Positions 43,181 to 51,625 of a DNA stretch of 64,000 nucleotides are shown piece by piece (position 1 is the stretch's first letter; every line of letters begins with the position of its first letter). The notes under the pieces were generated by a model, which saw only the letters and a program-made list of their open reading frames with translations, did not search any database and was not told the origin of the DNA. The position numbers and the translations under genes are program-made. This DNA comes from Mucilaginibacter mallensis (GTDB lineage: Bacteria > Bacteroidota > Bacteroidia > Sphingobacteriales > Sphingobacteriaceae). Location of the stretch: positions 992,001-1,056,000 of the forward strand of contig NZ_LT629740.1 in assembly GCF_900105165.1 (NCBI RefSeq), in the 5' to 3' direction.

Positions 43181-44665
43181 CTAATCTTGTTTCAAAACAT
43201 TCTTCCAGCTTACCATATCGCCTATTATCTTTTGCAGATCGTCGGCAGCAACGCGTTCTTGTTGCATGGTATCGCGGTAGCGGATGGTTACAGTGTTGTC
43301 TTCTAATGTTTGATGGTCGACAGTGATGCAGAATGGTGTACCAATAGCATCCTGGCGGCGGTAGCGCTTGCCTATGGCATCCTTTTCCTCGTATTGCAGG
43401 TTGAAATCTGTTTTCAGGTTATCCATTATCTCACGGGCCTTTTCAGGCAAACCATCCTTTTTGGTCAGCGGGAAAATAGCAGCTTTAACCGGCGCTAAGC
43501 AAGGGTGCAGGCGTAATACGGTGCGGCTATCCTGTTTCTCTTCGGTGCTCAGGTCTTCTTCCTCAAAAGCGTTTATCATCGTCAGTAAAAACATACGATC
43601 TAGACCTATCGAGGTTTCAATTACATAAGGTACATAGTTGCCATAAGGCTTGCCATTCTCATCCAGTTCAGGGTCAAAGTATTGCAGCTTTTTGCCCGAG
43701 AATTTCTGGTGCTGACTCAAATCGAAATCGGTACGGCTGTGGATACCCTCAACTTCTTTAAAGCCGAATGGGAAATCAAACTCAATATCAAAAGCAGCAT
43801 CGGCATAATGCGCCAGCTTGGTATGCTCGTGAAAACGGTATTTGTTAAGGTCGGTACCTAAAGCCAGGTGCCAGTTAAGGCGCGCTTGTTTCCATTTATC
43901 AAACCACTCGGCCTGTGTGCCGGGGCGTACAAAAAATTGCATCTCCATTTGCTCAAACTCGCGCATGCGGATAATGAACTGCCTTGCAATAACCTCGTTA
44001 CGGAAAGCCTTACCAATTTGCGCTATACCGAAAGGGATTTTCATCCTGCCCGATTTTTGCACGTTCAGGTAGTTCACAAATATACCCTGCGCAGTTTCAG
44101 GGCGAAGATATATCACGTCTGAATCCTCAGTTACAGCGCCCATCTGGGTGCTGAACATCAGGTTAAACTGGCGAACATCGGTCCAGTTAGCGGTTTTTGA
44201 TAGCGGGCAAAGTATTTTATGTTGGATGATCAGCTCTTTTAAGCGCGGCAGGTTATCAGCTTTAAGGGCGTTATCCATTTCCAGTTGCAGTTCTTCGGCA
44301 AGGTCGGTTTTGCCTTCCACATCGTATTTAGCAATCTGATCCTCCAAAAGCTGATCGGCACGGTAGCGTTTGTTGCTGTCCTTATTATCAATCATTGGGT
44401 CGCTGAAACCATCAACGTGGCCGCTCGCTTTCCAGATCTTCGGGTGCATGAATATGGCAGAATCAATCCCGACAATGTTGTCATTCATCTGCACCATGGC
44501 TTTCCACCAGTATGTTTTAAGGTTATTCTTCAGCTCGGCACCATTTTGGCCGTAATCGTAAACCGCGCTCAAGCCATCATAAATCTCGCTTGATGGGAAA
44601 ACAAAGCCATATTCCTTAGCATGTGCTATTACATTTTTAAACAGTTCGTCGGTTGAGTTACTCAT
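43181..44665 (-). CDS. glyS: Glycine--tRNA ligase (alpha2, single-chain type)
   Basis: GlyRS (494 aa) charges tRNA(Gly). This is the homodimeric class IIa form of Bacteroidota, archaea and eukaryotes, and not the alpha2beta2 bacterial form. The N-terminus EYGFVFPSSEIYDGLSAVYDYGQNG is diagnostic. Motif 2 lies in FGIAQIGKAFRNEVIARQFIIRMREFEQMEMQFF, motif 3 in YVIETSIGLDRMFL, and the anticodon-binding domain occupies about 385-490 (LAPVKAAIFPL). It has its own promoter (44674) and terminator. The stop codon lies in the 35 bp inverted repeat. Confidence 0.97.
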   Translation of the reverse strand: MSNSTDELFKNVIAHAKEYGFVFPSSEIYDGLSAVYDYGQNGAELKNNLKTYWWKAMVQMNDNIVGIDSAIFMHPKIWKASGHVDGFSDPMIDNKDSNKRYRADQLLEDQIAKYDVEGKTDLAEELQLEMDNALKADNLPRLKELIIQHKILCPLSKTANWTDVRQFNLMFSTQMGAVTEDSDVIYLRPETAQGIFVNYLNVQKSGRMKIPFGIAQIGKAFRNEVIARQFIIRMREFEQMEMQFFVRPGTQAEWFDKWKQARLNWHLALGTDLNKYRFHEHTKLAHYADAAFDIEFDFPFGFKEVEGIHSRTDFDLSQHQKFSGKKLQYFDPELDENGKPYGNYVPYVIETSIGLDRMFLLTMINAFEEEDLSTEEKQDSRTVLRLHPCLAPVKAAIFPLTKKDGLPEKAREIMDNLKTDFNLQYEEKDAIGKRYRRQDAIGTPFCITVDHQTLEDNTVTIRYRDTMQQERVAADDLQKIIGDMVSWKNVLKQD

Positions 44666-44673
44666 AATAGGGG

Positions 44674-44681
44674 CAAATATA
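44674..44681 (-). promoter_or_regulatory. glyS promoter -7 box
   Basis: On the minus strand this reads TATATTTG, a perfect TAnnTTTG, 8 bp before the glyS ATG, implying a very short leader. Confidence 0.5.
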
Positions 44682-44778
44682 GTTTTTAGTGTTAAAGTCT
44701 GAAAGTCCGGAAGTCAGTAAAGTCAGAAAGTTCAATTCAGGAATACCAAATTAAAGGGAGGCAGAGTAGTGCGCCGGG

Positions 44779-44848
44779 TTATGCTGAGGTACTCGAAGTA
44801 TAAGCGTAAAGGCCTTTGCCATCACACTTCGAGTGCCTCAGGGTGACC
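44779..44848. repeat. REP-like palindrome (ATGCTGAGGTACTCGAAGT type)
   Basis: TATGCTGAGGTACTCGAAGT pairs with ACTTCGAGTGCCTCAGGGTG. It is preceded by the GTCCGGAAGTCAGTAAAGTC word repeat at 44697-44738. Confidence 0.7.
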
Positions 44849-44952
44849 CCATCTTAACTTCGTTCCCGGCAATGACACTTCAAAAATGAATTATCTTATC
44901 AATATTAAAACCAAAAGCCTTTTCATTTTTTATCCTACAAAAGCATTTCATC

Positions 44953-45618
44953 ATGGATCACATCGTTAAAATAATCTCAGCCACTTATGTAAATCATAAT
45001 GTTAAGCAGTTTGATGTTGAAAAGCCCAAGGGATTTAAATTCACTCCCGGGCAGGCAACAGATCTCAGTATTAACCAACCTGAATGGAAGGACAAGAAGA
45101 ATCCATTTACCTTTACTTGTTTAAATGATGATTATTTTTTGCAGTTCACCATTAAAATATACAAGGATTCAGAAGAAGGTGTAACCAAACACCTGGACGA
45201 ACTGAAACCCGGCGATGAACTCATTATCAGCGATGCCTGGGGCGCTATTGAATACAAAGGTCCGGGTTATTTTATTGCCGGTGGTGCAGGTATTACGCCA
45301 TTCCTAGCTATACTCAGAGAGCTTTTTATTGATGGGGGGATAGAGGGCAATACCTTATTTTTCTCCAACAATACCGAAAAAGATATCATATTAGCCAGCG
45401 AGCTTAAACGTATGCTCGGCGAGAATGCACATTTTACCACCACGCAGAGTAGTGGTGAAGGTGATCACCGCAGGATTGATGCGGATTTCCTGAAAGCTGA
45501 GGTAAAGGATTTTAAAAAGCATTTCTATGTTTGTGGTCCCGACCAAATGGTTAAGGATATAACAGAAGTGTTGGAAAGTTTGGGAGCTCAGGCTGATTCT
45601 GTGGTGTTTGAGAAGTAG
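44953..45618 (+). CDS. FAD-binding oxidoreductase (ferredoxin-NADP reductase-like)
   Basis: A 221 aa two-domain flavoenzyme. Residues 1-100 are the FAD barrel (GFKFTPGQATDLSINQPEWKD, NPFTFTC). From about 104 the NAD(P) domain shows GYFIAGGAGITPFLAILREL and HFYVCGPDQMVKDITE. There is no 2Fe-2S ferredoxin or globin domain. Flavin reduction or transfer of electrons from NAD(P)H to a separate partner is expected. The partner is not encoded nearby. It is monocistronic, with R2 copy 3 downstream. Confidence 0.9.
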   Translation: MDHIVKIISATYVNHNVKQFDVEKPKGFKFTPGQATDLSINQPEWKDKKNPFTFTCLNDDYFLQFTIKIYKDSEEGVTKHLDELKPGDELIISDAWGAIEYKGPGYFIAGGAGITPFLAILRELFIDGGIEGNTLFFSNNTEKDIILASELKRMLGENAHFTTTQSSGEGDHRRIDADFLKAEVKDFKKHFYVCGPDQMVKDITEVLESLGAQADSVVFEK

Positions 45619-45712
45619 GGAGAGCTTTCGGCTCGCCGCGCGTCATTGCGAGGAACGAAGCAATCCCCGACTGTGCAGAGCATGTTGTTTGTTTATTGAG
45701 TCGCATGGTATC

Positions 45713-46254
45713 GCTCATAGCCGCTAAGGCCTATTTCTTTTGTCTTGATACAAAAGAACCAAAAACCGACCAGAGGGAGCTCATGAATACCATTGAAGAA
45801 CAAATAATAGATGAATAAATCAAGACAAAAAGATCCTTCCACCCACAGGCAAAACACCCAGGCCCGCGCTTTTTGTCGGGCCTTTACCCGCTTTTGATTG
45901 TGGTTCATTTAAAGCGATCTTCTTTGAAGGAGATTTTTGCCTTTCCCTTCCCTGTCAGTAGAACAGCTTCGGGCGAAAGCAGGCAAAACGATGGTGGCCT
46001 TGTGTAGTGGCAGGGCATAGCAGATTTTTACAGAAGCGTAAAGGCCAGGTGCGTAGCGACAGCAGGGTAAAAATATAGCAGCCCAGGTTTTGCCTGATTT
46101 GCAGGGTAAGGCCAAGTGCGGCAAAGAAGCCTAATCTACTGACTTGATTTATTCATCTATTATTTGTTCTTCAATGGTATTCATGAGCTCCCTCTGGTCG
46201 GTTTTTGCTACCTTTTGTATCAAGACAAAAGTAGTAGCCTCCGCGGCAATGAGC
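45713..46254. repeat. R2 element, copy 3, nested in a REP hairpin
   Basis: The most complete copy, 542 bp. The ends are GCTCATAGCCGC (45713-45724) and GCGGCAATGAGC (46243-46254). Inside, a 64 bp arm (45761-45824) is exactly complementary to 46143-46206, and 20 bp arms outside it (45737-45756 / 46212-46231) are also complementary. The arm contains ATGAATACCATT after GAGGGAGCTC, an 11-codon mini-frame. The core is shared with copies 1 and 2. The REP arm GTCATTGCGAGGAACGAAGC lies left of the element (from 45642) and its complement lies right (to about 46331), so the element occupies the loop of a REP hairpin. Confidence 0.85.
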
Positions 46255-46394
46255 GGCTGCACGCGATATGTAAACGATATGCTAATCCGCTCTGCATAGC
46301 ATAGAGATTGCTTCGTTCCTCGCAATGACGCGTGGTGAATAGCAGTTCTTAAACAAATCTTAAATCTCCTATCTCAAATCTCATATCTAAAATC

Positions 46395-46402
46395 TATTTT
46401 TG
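46395..46402 (+). promoter_or_regulatory. gldA promoter -7 box
   Basis: TATTTTTG matches TAnnTTTG and ends 5 bp before the gldA ATG, so the transcript would be nearly leaderless. Confidence 0.45.
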
Positions 46403-46407
46403 AGCCC

Positions 46408-47115
46408 ATGAGTATCCGGGTTGAAGCATTAACAAAAGTTTACGGGAAACAAAAGGCTATTGACGGCATCACGTTTTCGGCGGAGCCGGGGGTATTGGGT
46501 TTTCTTGGTCCGAATGGTGCGGGGAAATCCACCACCATGAAGATCCTTACCTGCTTCATCCCACAAACTTCGGGTACGGCATCTGTTTACGGTTTTGATG
46601 TGGAAAAGCAATCGCTGGATGTTCGCAAACATATTGGTTATTTGCCCGAGAGCAATTCGCTTTACCTGGATATGTATGTGAAGGAATCGCTGGGGTTTAT
46701 AGCCGGCATCCACAAAATTGCATCACCTGAAAAAAGGATAGCCGAAGTTATTGAGCAAACCGGCTTAGGACCTGAGCAGCATAAAAAGATAGGTCAGCTT
46801 TCAAAAGGTTACCGTCAGCGGGTAGGTTTGGCGCAGGCCATTATTCATAATCCGGAGGTATTGATACTGGATGAGCCTACATCGGGCCTCGATCCAAACC
46901 AGTTGATCGGCATCAGGCAGTTGATACTTGATCTGGGTAAAACAAAAACTATTGTTTTATCAACCCATATTATGCAGGAGGTGGAAGCCGTTTGTAACCA
47001 GGTGATCATCATTAATAAAGGTACAATTGTAGCCGATGATAGCCTGCAGGGGTTGAGAGATAAGAATAAGGGCAAATCTTTAGAGGATATTTTTATTAGT
47101 TTAACGAATAAATAA
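46408..47115 (+). CDS. gldA: Gliding motility-associated ABC transporter ATP-binding subunit GldA
   Basis: A 235 aa ATPase with Walker A GPNGAGKST (34-42), signature LSKGYRQRVGLA, Walker B EVLILDEPTSGLDP and switch His in STHIMQEVEA. The N-terminus MSIRVEALTKVYGKQKAIDGI and its position before a GldF-GldG protein identify it as GldA. In Flavobacterium johnsoniae GldAFG is needed for gliding, but many non-gliding Bacteroidota keep these genes, so motility of this strain should not be concluded. It likely powers the membrane protein encoded 105 bp downstream. Confidence 0.93.
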   Translation: MSIRVEALTKVYGKQKAIDGITFSAEPGVLGFLGPNGAGKSTTMKILTCFIPQTSGTASVYGFDVEKQSLDVRKHIGYLPESNSLYLDMYVKESLGFIAGIHKIASPEKRIAEVIEQTGLGPEQHKKIGQLSKGYRQRVGLAQAIIHNPEVLILDEPTSGLDPNQLIGIRQLILDLGKTKTIVLSTHIMQEVEAVCNQVIIINKGTIVADDSLQGLRDKNKGKSLEDIFISLTNK

Positions 47116-47220
47116 GACCCAGTTAACCAAGCGTCATTGCGAGCGATAGCGTGGCAATCCCCGATTAGAAGATCGAACAAGCGAGGCAAAAAAACAACAA
47201 AATATATTTAAGTTTATACA

Positions 47221-49617
47221 GTGTACAGTATCCTAAAAAAAGAAATAACCTCATACCTCAGCTCATTGGTAGCCTATGTTACCATTGGCGTATTTTTAAT
47301 TGTATTAGGGCTTTTTTTATGGGTTTTCCCCGATTCAAGCATATTGGATTATGGTTATGCAGGTTTGGACAGCCTGTTCAGCACCGCGCCTTACCTGTTC
47401 ATGTTCCTTATCCCGGCCATTACGATGCGCTCACTGGCCGAGGAACGGAGAGAGGGGACTTTCGAGCTCTTATTAACCCGCCCGCTAACCGACTGGCAAA
47501 TAGTTTTGGGTAAATATTTGGCGAGCCTGCTGCTGGTGCTGTTCGCGTTGTTGCCTACACTGGTTTACTATTATTCGGTATATGTGCTGGGTAACCCACA
47601 GGGTAATATTGATACCGGAGCAGTTATAGGCTCTTACATTGGCTTGTTTTTACTGGGTGCCGTATTTTGCGCTATCGGCTTGTTTGCCTCATCAATCAGC
47701 AAAAATCAGATCATCGCTTTTACCATCGCGGTTTTCCTGTGTTTCTTCTTTTATAGCGGGTTCGATTCATTGAGCCAGATATTATCACTGCAAAATTTAA
47801 CGCTTGAGGACCTTGGTATTACCGAGCATTACCAATCGGTAAGTCGTGGTGTTTTAGATACCCGGGATCTGGCTTATTTCATCATCCTGTCGGCTGCTTT
47901 TATTTGGCTTACAATATTTATATTACTTAAGCAGCGCCAAAAAAAGCTGATAAATACCGCGTTTTTGAGTACGCTGGGTATAATGCTGTTATTAGCAGCG
48001 GTATCTATCAGAATGTTTACCCGTTTTGATTTTACTAAGGAGAAACGCTACACCATATCGCCCATCAGCAGGCAAATTATGGGGACGCTTACCGGGCCGG
48101 TTAAGGTTACTGTTTATTTAAAGGGCGATGACTTCCCCGGTGGATTTAAACGCCTGCAACGTGCTACACGCGATATGCTGATAGATTTACAGGCGTATAG
48201 CCACGGCAACCTGCAATTTAAACTGGTGAATCCGCTTGCAGGTGTAAGCGAGGAGCAGCAAACAGCGGTTATTGATACTTTGGAATCAAAAGGTATAGCG
48301 CCTACCAACCTGAGCGTAAAAACCGATAATGGTTTAACGCAGAAGATCATTTTCCCGGCGGCAATGGTATCTGCCGGTAGCAGGGATATTCCGGTTAGCC
48401 TGTTGCAAAATCGCATTGGCTTATCTGACGATGAAGTGCTGAATAACTCTATCCAGAATTTAGAATACGCCTTTTCATCGGCCATAAAAAAAGTAACCAG
48501 CGGCGGCAAGCCCGAAATTGGCTTTACCGAAGGCCATAATGAACTTACCGATGTGCAGCTGAATGATGCCATGCGATCATTAGCTGACGGCTATGCTGTG
48601 GGTAGGGTAGACTTGAAAACTATCCCGTTTGATGGCCTGCAAAAAATAAGCTTACTGATAATACCTAAGCCTGATAAACCATTTACCGAACTGGAAAAGT
48701 TCAAGCTCGACCAGTATATTATGCGTGGCGGCAAGGTAGTTTGGACGATTGACCAGGTAAGCGCCGAGCTCGATAGCCTGCAAAAGCACGGCGATGAGGA
48801 AATGGCTTTCCCAAAACAACTAAATCTCGACGATCAATTATTTGTGTATGGGGTACGTATCAATTACGACCTGATAGCTGATATCAGTTGCGCGCAGATC
48901 CCGGTTAGCACCGGCAATGTAGGCGGGCAGGCACAAATACAAATGGTGCCATGGCTGTTTTATCCTATACTGATGCCACTGTCGAAGCATCCTGTGGTTA
49001 AAAACCTGGATGGTATAAAGAGCGAATTTATCAGTACGATTGATACGCTGGCCATTAAAAATGTTACGAAAACGGTGCTGCTGGCTTCATCGCCCTATAA
49101 TAAAAGACTGAATGCGCCTAAAATGCTATCATTAGAAGCACTGGAGCAGGAGCCCAATCCTAAGGAATTTCAAAGTACACCTAAAACGGTGGCGGTTTTG
49201 CTGGAGGGTAAATTTGCATCTGATTTCCTGAACAGGCCTGCGCCTGAAGGCTTAACTGAGCATATCGACCCATTAACCGAGAGCAAGCCTACAAAAATGA
49301 TCGTGATAAGTGATGGGGATGTATTTAAAAATAATGTGGCTGCCGATGGCTCGCCATACCCTTTGGGTTATGACCAGTACACCCGCCAAAACTATGGCAA
49401 TAAGAACCTGTTACTCAATATTGCCGACTATATGACCGACGATTCGGGCCTTATAGCGCTGCGTACAAAAGAAATACAGATACGCCTGCTTGCCCGTGCC
49501 CGCATACGTAGCGAGAAGCTGTACTGGCAATTAATAAATACTGTTGCACCCTTGTGTATAGTGTTAATATTTGCTATTTTTCAACATTATATGCGCAAGC
49601 GAAAGTATGCCCGTTAA
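47221..49617 (+). CDS. gldG: GldF-GldG fusion: ABC permease plus GldG auxiliary domain
   Basis: A 798 aa protein equal to GldF plus GldG in one chain. Residues 1-240 are the ABC-2 permease GldF (MYSILKKEITSYLSSLVAYVTIG, AITMRSLAEERREGTFELLLTRPLTD), with six helices. From about 242 (KLINTAFLSTLGIMLLLAAVSIRMFTRFDFTKEKRYTIS) the GldG part follows, with its own N-terminal helix, a long extracytoplasmic region like the GldG/ABC_transp_aux fold, and a final helix (INTVAPLCIVLIFAIFQHYMRKRKYAR). The start codon is GTG at 47221. In F. johnsoniae the two are separate genes. The fusion keeps them in 1:1 ratio in the complex with GldA. Confidence 0.92.
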   Translation: MYSILKKEITSYLSSLVAYVTIGVFLIVLGLFLWVFPDSSILDYGYAGLDSLFSTAPYLFMFLIPAITMRSLAEERREGTFELLLTRPLTDWQIVLGKYLASLLLVLFALLPTLVYYYSVYVLGNPQGNIDTGAVIGSYIGLFLLGAVFCAIGLFASSISKNQIIAFTIAVFLCFFFYSGFDSLSQILSLQNLTLEDLGITEHYQSVSRGVLDTRDLAYFIILSAAFIWLTIFILLKQRQKKLINTAFLSTLGIMLLLAAVSIRMFTRFDFTKEKRYTISPISRQIMGTLTGPVKVTVYLKGDDFPGGFKRLQRATRDMLIDLQAYSHGNLQFKLVNPLAGVSEEQQTAVIDTLESKGIAPTNLSVKTDNGLTQKIIFPAAMVSAGSRDIPVSLLQNRIGLSDDEVLNNSIQNLEYAFSSAIKKVTSGGKPEIGFTEGHNELTDVQLNDAMRSLADGYAVGRVDLKTIPFDGLQKISLLIIPKPDKPFTELEKFKLDQYIMRGGKVVWTIDQVSAELDSLQKHGDEEMAFPKQLNLDDQLFVYGVRINYDLIADISCAQIPVSTGNVGGQAQIQMVPWLFYPILMPLSKHPVVKNLDGIKSEFISTIDTLAIKNVTKTVLLASSPYNKRLNAPKMLSLEALEQEPNPKEFQSTPKTVAVLLEGKFASDFLNRPAPEGLTEHIDPLTESKPTKMIVISDGDVFKNNVAADGSPYPLGYDQYTRQNYGNKNLLLNIADYMTDDSGLIALRTKEIQIRLLARARIRSEKLYWQLINTVAPLCIVLIFAIFQHYMRKRKYAR

Positions 49618-49623
49618 ATTTTA

Positions 49624-49631
49624 TACTTTTG
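49624..49631 (+). promoter_or_regulatory. Possible dnaN promoter -7 box
   Basis: TACTTTTG fits TAnnTTTG and lies in the 36 bp gap between gldFG and dnaN, which would allow dnaN its own transcript in addition to read-through. Confidence 0.4.
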
Positions 49632-49653
49632 AGTTACTAATACTAAAAATTAT

Positions 49654-50778
49654 ATGAGATTTATTGTTTCTACATCAACCTTACTCAAGCAATTACAGTC
49701 TGTAAGCGGTGCACTAAGCAACAGTACCGTTTTGCCTATACTGGAAAACTTTTTGTTTGAGATAAAGGATGGAAACTTGACCATTTCTGCCACTGACCTG
49801 CAAACCAGCATGACCACTTCTTTAAGCGTTGAAGCTAAAGAAAACGGCCGTATAGCTATCCCTTCGCGCATATTGTTAGAGACATTGAAATCGCTGCCTG
49901 AGCAGCCTGTTACTTTTTCTGTTGATGATGCTACATTCGCGATTGAAATAAGCGCCGGCGATGGTAAATACAAGCTGAGCGGTGAGAATGGTGAAGATTT
50001 CCCGAAGATACCGGTGGTTGAAAACGCATCATCAGTTAATTTACCTGCTTCTGTTTTAGCTGAGGCTATAAACAAAACAATTTTTGCGGTAAGTAATGAT
50101 GAACTGCGCCCGGCCATGACGGGGGTTTACTGCCAGCTATCAACCCAATACATTACTTTTGTTGCTACTGATGCGCATAAACTGGTACGCTACCGCCGTA
50201 AGGATGCGAAGGCCGAAAGCACCACATCATTCATTCTGCCTAAAAAAGCTTTAACGCTTTTAAAGTCGGCTTTGCCAAGTGATGATGTAAATGTATCGGT
50301 TGAATATAACAGTACTAGCGCGTTCTTTAAATTTGGTAACATAAATATGGTATGCCGCTTAATTGATGAGCGTTACCCTGATTATGAGGCGGTTATACCG
50401 TTGAATAATCCAAATAAATTAAGTATCGACAGGCAGTCGTTCCTTGGATCGCTGAGCCGTGTTGCTATTTATGCTAATAAAACTACGCACCAGGTAAGGT
50501 TAAAAATTAATGGCAGCGAGTTAAACATATCATCAGAAGATATTGATTTTGCAAACGAGGCGCATGAGCGTTTAAGTTGTCAATATGAAGGTGAGGATAT
50601 GGAAATAGGTTTTAATGCGCGTTTCCTGATCGAAATGTTAAAGAACCTGAGTTGTGAAGAAGTAACACTGGAAATGTCGACACCTAACCGTGCCGGCTTA
50701 TTATTACCACAGGGCGGAGATGAGAACGAGGATGTGCTGATGCTGGTAATGCCGGTTATGCTTAATAGTTATGCTTAA
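49654..50778 (+). CDS. dnaN: DNA polymerase III beta subunit (sliding clamp)
   Basis: A 374 aa clamp of three similar domains (about 1-120, 128-245, 246-374). Recognisable blocks are the start MRFIVSTSTLLKQLQSVSGAL, GVYCQLSTQYITFVATDAHKLVRYRR at 152-177, and the ending LMLVMPVMLNSYA, matching the family's 'v.PM'-type C-terminus that forms the partner-binding pocket. It tethers the polymerase to DNA. It is not next to dnaA here. Linkage to gldFG is common in Bacteroidota. A strong terminator follows. Confidence 0.97.
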   Translation: MRFIVSTSTLLKQLQSVSGALSNSTVLPILENFLFEIKDGNLTISATDLQTSMTTSLSVEAKENGRIAIPSRILLETLKSLPEQPVTFSVDDATFAIEISAGDGKYKLSGENGEDFPKIPVVENASSVNLPASVLAEAINKTIFAVSNDELRPAMTGVYCQLSTQYITFVATDAHKLVRYRRKDAKAESTTSFILPKKALTLLKSALPSDDVNVSVEYNSTSAFFKFGNINMVCRLIDERYPDYEAVIPLNNPNKLSIDRQSFLGSLSRVAIYANKTTHQVRLKINGSELNISSEDIDFANEAHERLSCQYEGEDMEIGFNARFLIEMLKNLSCEEVTLEMSTPNRAGLLLPQGGDENEDVLMLVMPVMLNSYA

Positions 50779-50809
50779 GTTGTTAACTTAAATTATAAAT
50801 CCAAAACAG

Positions 50810-50835
50810 AGTCCGGCTAAAAACCGGACTTTTTT
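50810..50835 (+). terminator. Intrinsic terminator of dnaN
   Basis: Stem AGTCCGG / CCGGACT with loop CTAAAAA and a T6 run. Confidence 0.92.
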
Positions 50836-50884
50836 GTTCTTTCGTATAACAAAATATATTATAAGCAGTTATAGTACTATTTAC

Positions 50885-51625
50885 ATGAATATCAGAATAT
50901 ACATTCTACTTTTTTTTACTCTTGTAACAGGTTTATTGGCCTGTAATAAAAAAGATCTGGCCCCAGCTACGGTTGCTATTGCCAACCTTGCAGTGGTTAA
51001 TGCCACAGCAGATACACTAAATTTTTTGGTAAATAACAGCCGGCAGAATAGTTTTTCGGGTATTTACCCGGCAGGTGCATATGGATTATATACCCCGGCA
51101 GGCACGCAAAATTATGAGATTAAAAAAGAGCGCAGCGCGGTAAATCTGTTTATCGGTACTTATAGTTTATCTGATACCTCAAAACATATTTATACCTCAT
51201 TGTTTATAGCGGGCGAATCAGCCGATAAAACATTTTTTACTACCGATGCTATAGATTCGGCCCTTACCGTATATGCTAAAGATACAGCACATATTGACAC
51301 TATCGCAATGCTGAGATTTGTACATGCCTCTTATACCAGCGGCCCATTGCACGTAGTTTTCGACAAGGGCGATACCATAAACATCGCCAATGCCGCTTAT
51401 AAATATAAGAGCCAATATTTTAAAGTGTATGAGGGTACCAGGACAATAAAAATATATCCGGCGAATAGCACTACACTATTGTTGGATACTACAATAACAT
51501 TGCAATCGGGTGCGGTTTATACTTTATTTGCGAAAGGAATATTAAATGCAAAAGGCTATAATGCATTTGGCGTGAGTTTAATGACTAACGGTACTATTAT
51601 AACCGCAACAGGAACACAACAATAA
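50885..51625 (+). CDS. DUF4397 domain lipoprotein (first of a coupled pair)
   Basis: A 246 aa lipoprotein. The signal ends in the lipobox LLAC with Cys20 (TGLLACNKKD). The body is strand-rich with two similar halves (IANLAVVNATADTLNFLV..., MLRFVHASYTSGPLHVVF...), the pattern of DUF4397 proteins that often occur as repeated beta domains on the Bacteroidota cell surface. I start at the ATG at 50885, because the TTG at 50834 overlaps the dnaN terminator. Its stop codon overlaps the next start in TAATG, so the pair is co-translated. Function unknown. An adhesive or envelope role is only a guess. Confidence 0.88.
   Translation: MNIRIYILLFFTLVTGLLACNKKDLAPATVAIANLAVVNATADTLNFLVNNSRQNSFSGIYPAGAYGLYTPAGTQNYEIKKERSAVNLFIGTYSLSDTSKHIYTSLFIAGESADKTFFTTDAIDSALTVYAKDTAHIDTIAMLRFVHASYTSGPLHVVFDKGDTINIANAAYKYKSQYFKVYEGTRTIKIYPANSTTLLLDTTITLQSGAVYTLFAKGILNAKGYNAFGVSLMTNGTIITATGTQQ

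Larger units (their letters stand above)
42840..43182. repeat. 35 bp perfect inverted repeat bracketing two terminators
   Basis: The arm beginning AGTTCATTGGTTCACTGGTT (42840-42874) is exactly complementary to 43148-43182. The left arm overlaps the last base of the M16 stop codon and the right arm overlaps the glyS stop codon. Inside are terminators for each strand and the pair GGTAGGGGTTT / AAACCCCTCCC. The word TTCATTGG / CCAATGAA is also used just upstream of the ABC permease at 6192-6216. Confidence 0.85.

Noticed and set aside
46408..49617. Concluding that the organism glides
   Set aside because: Only GldA and GldFG are visible. These are kept by non-gliding Bacteroidota, and the core GldK-N/SprA genes are not in the window.
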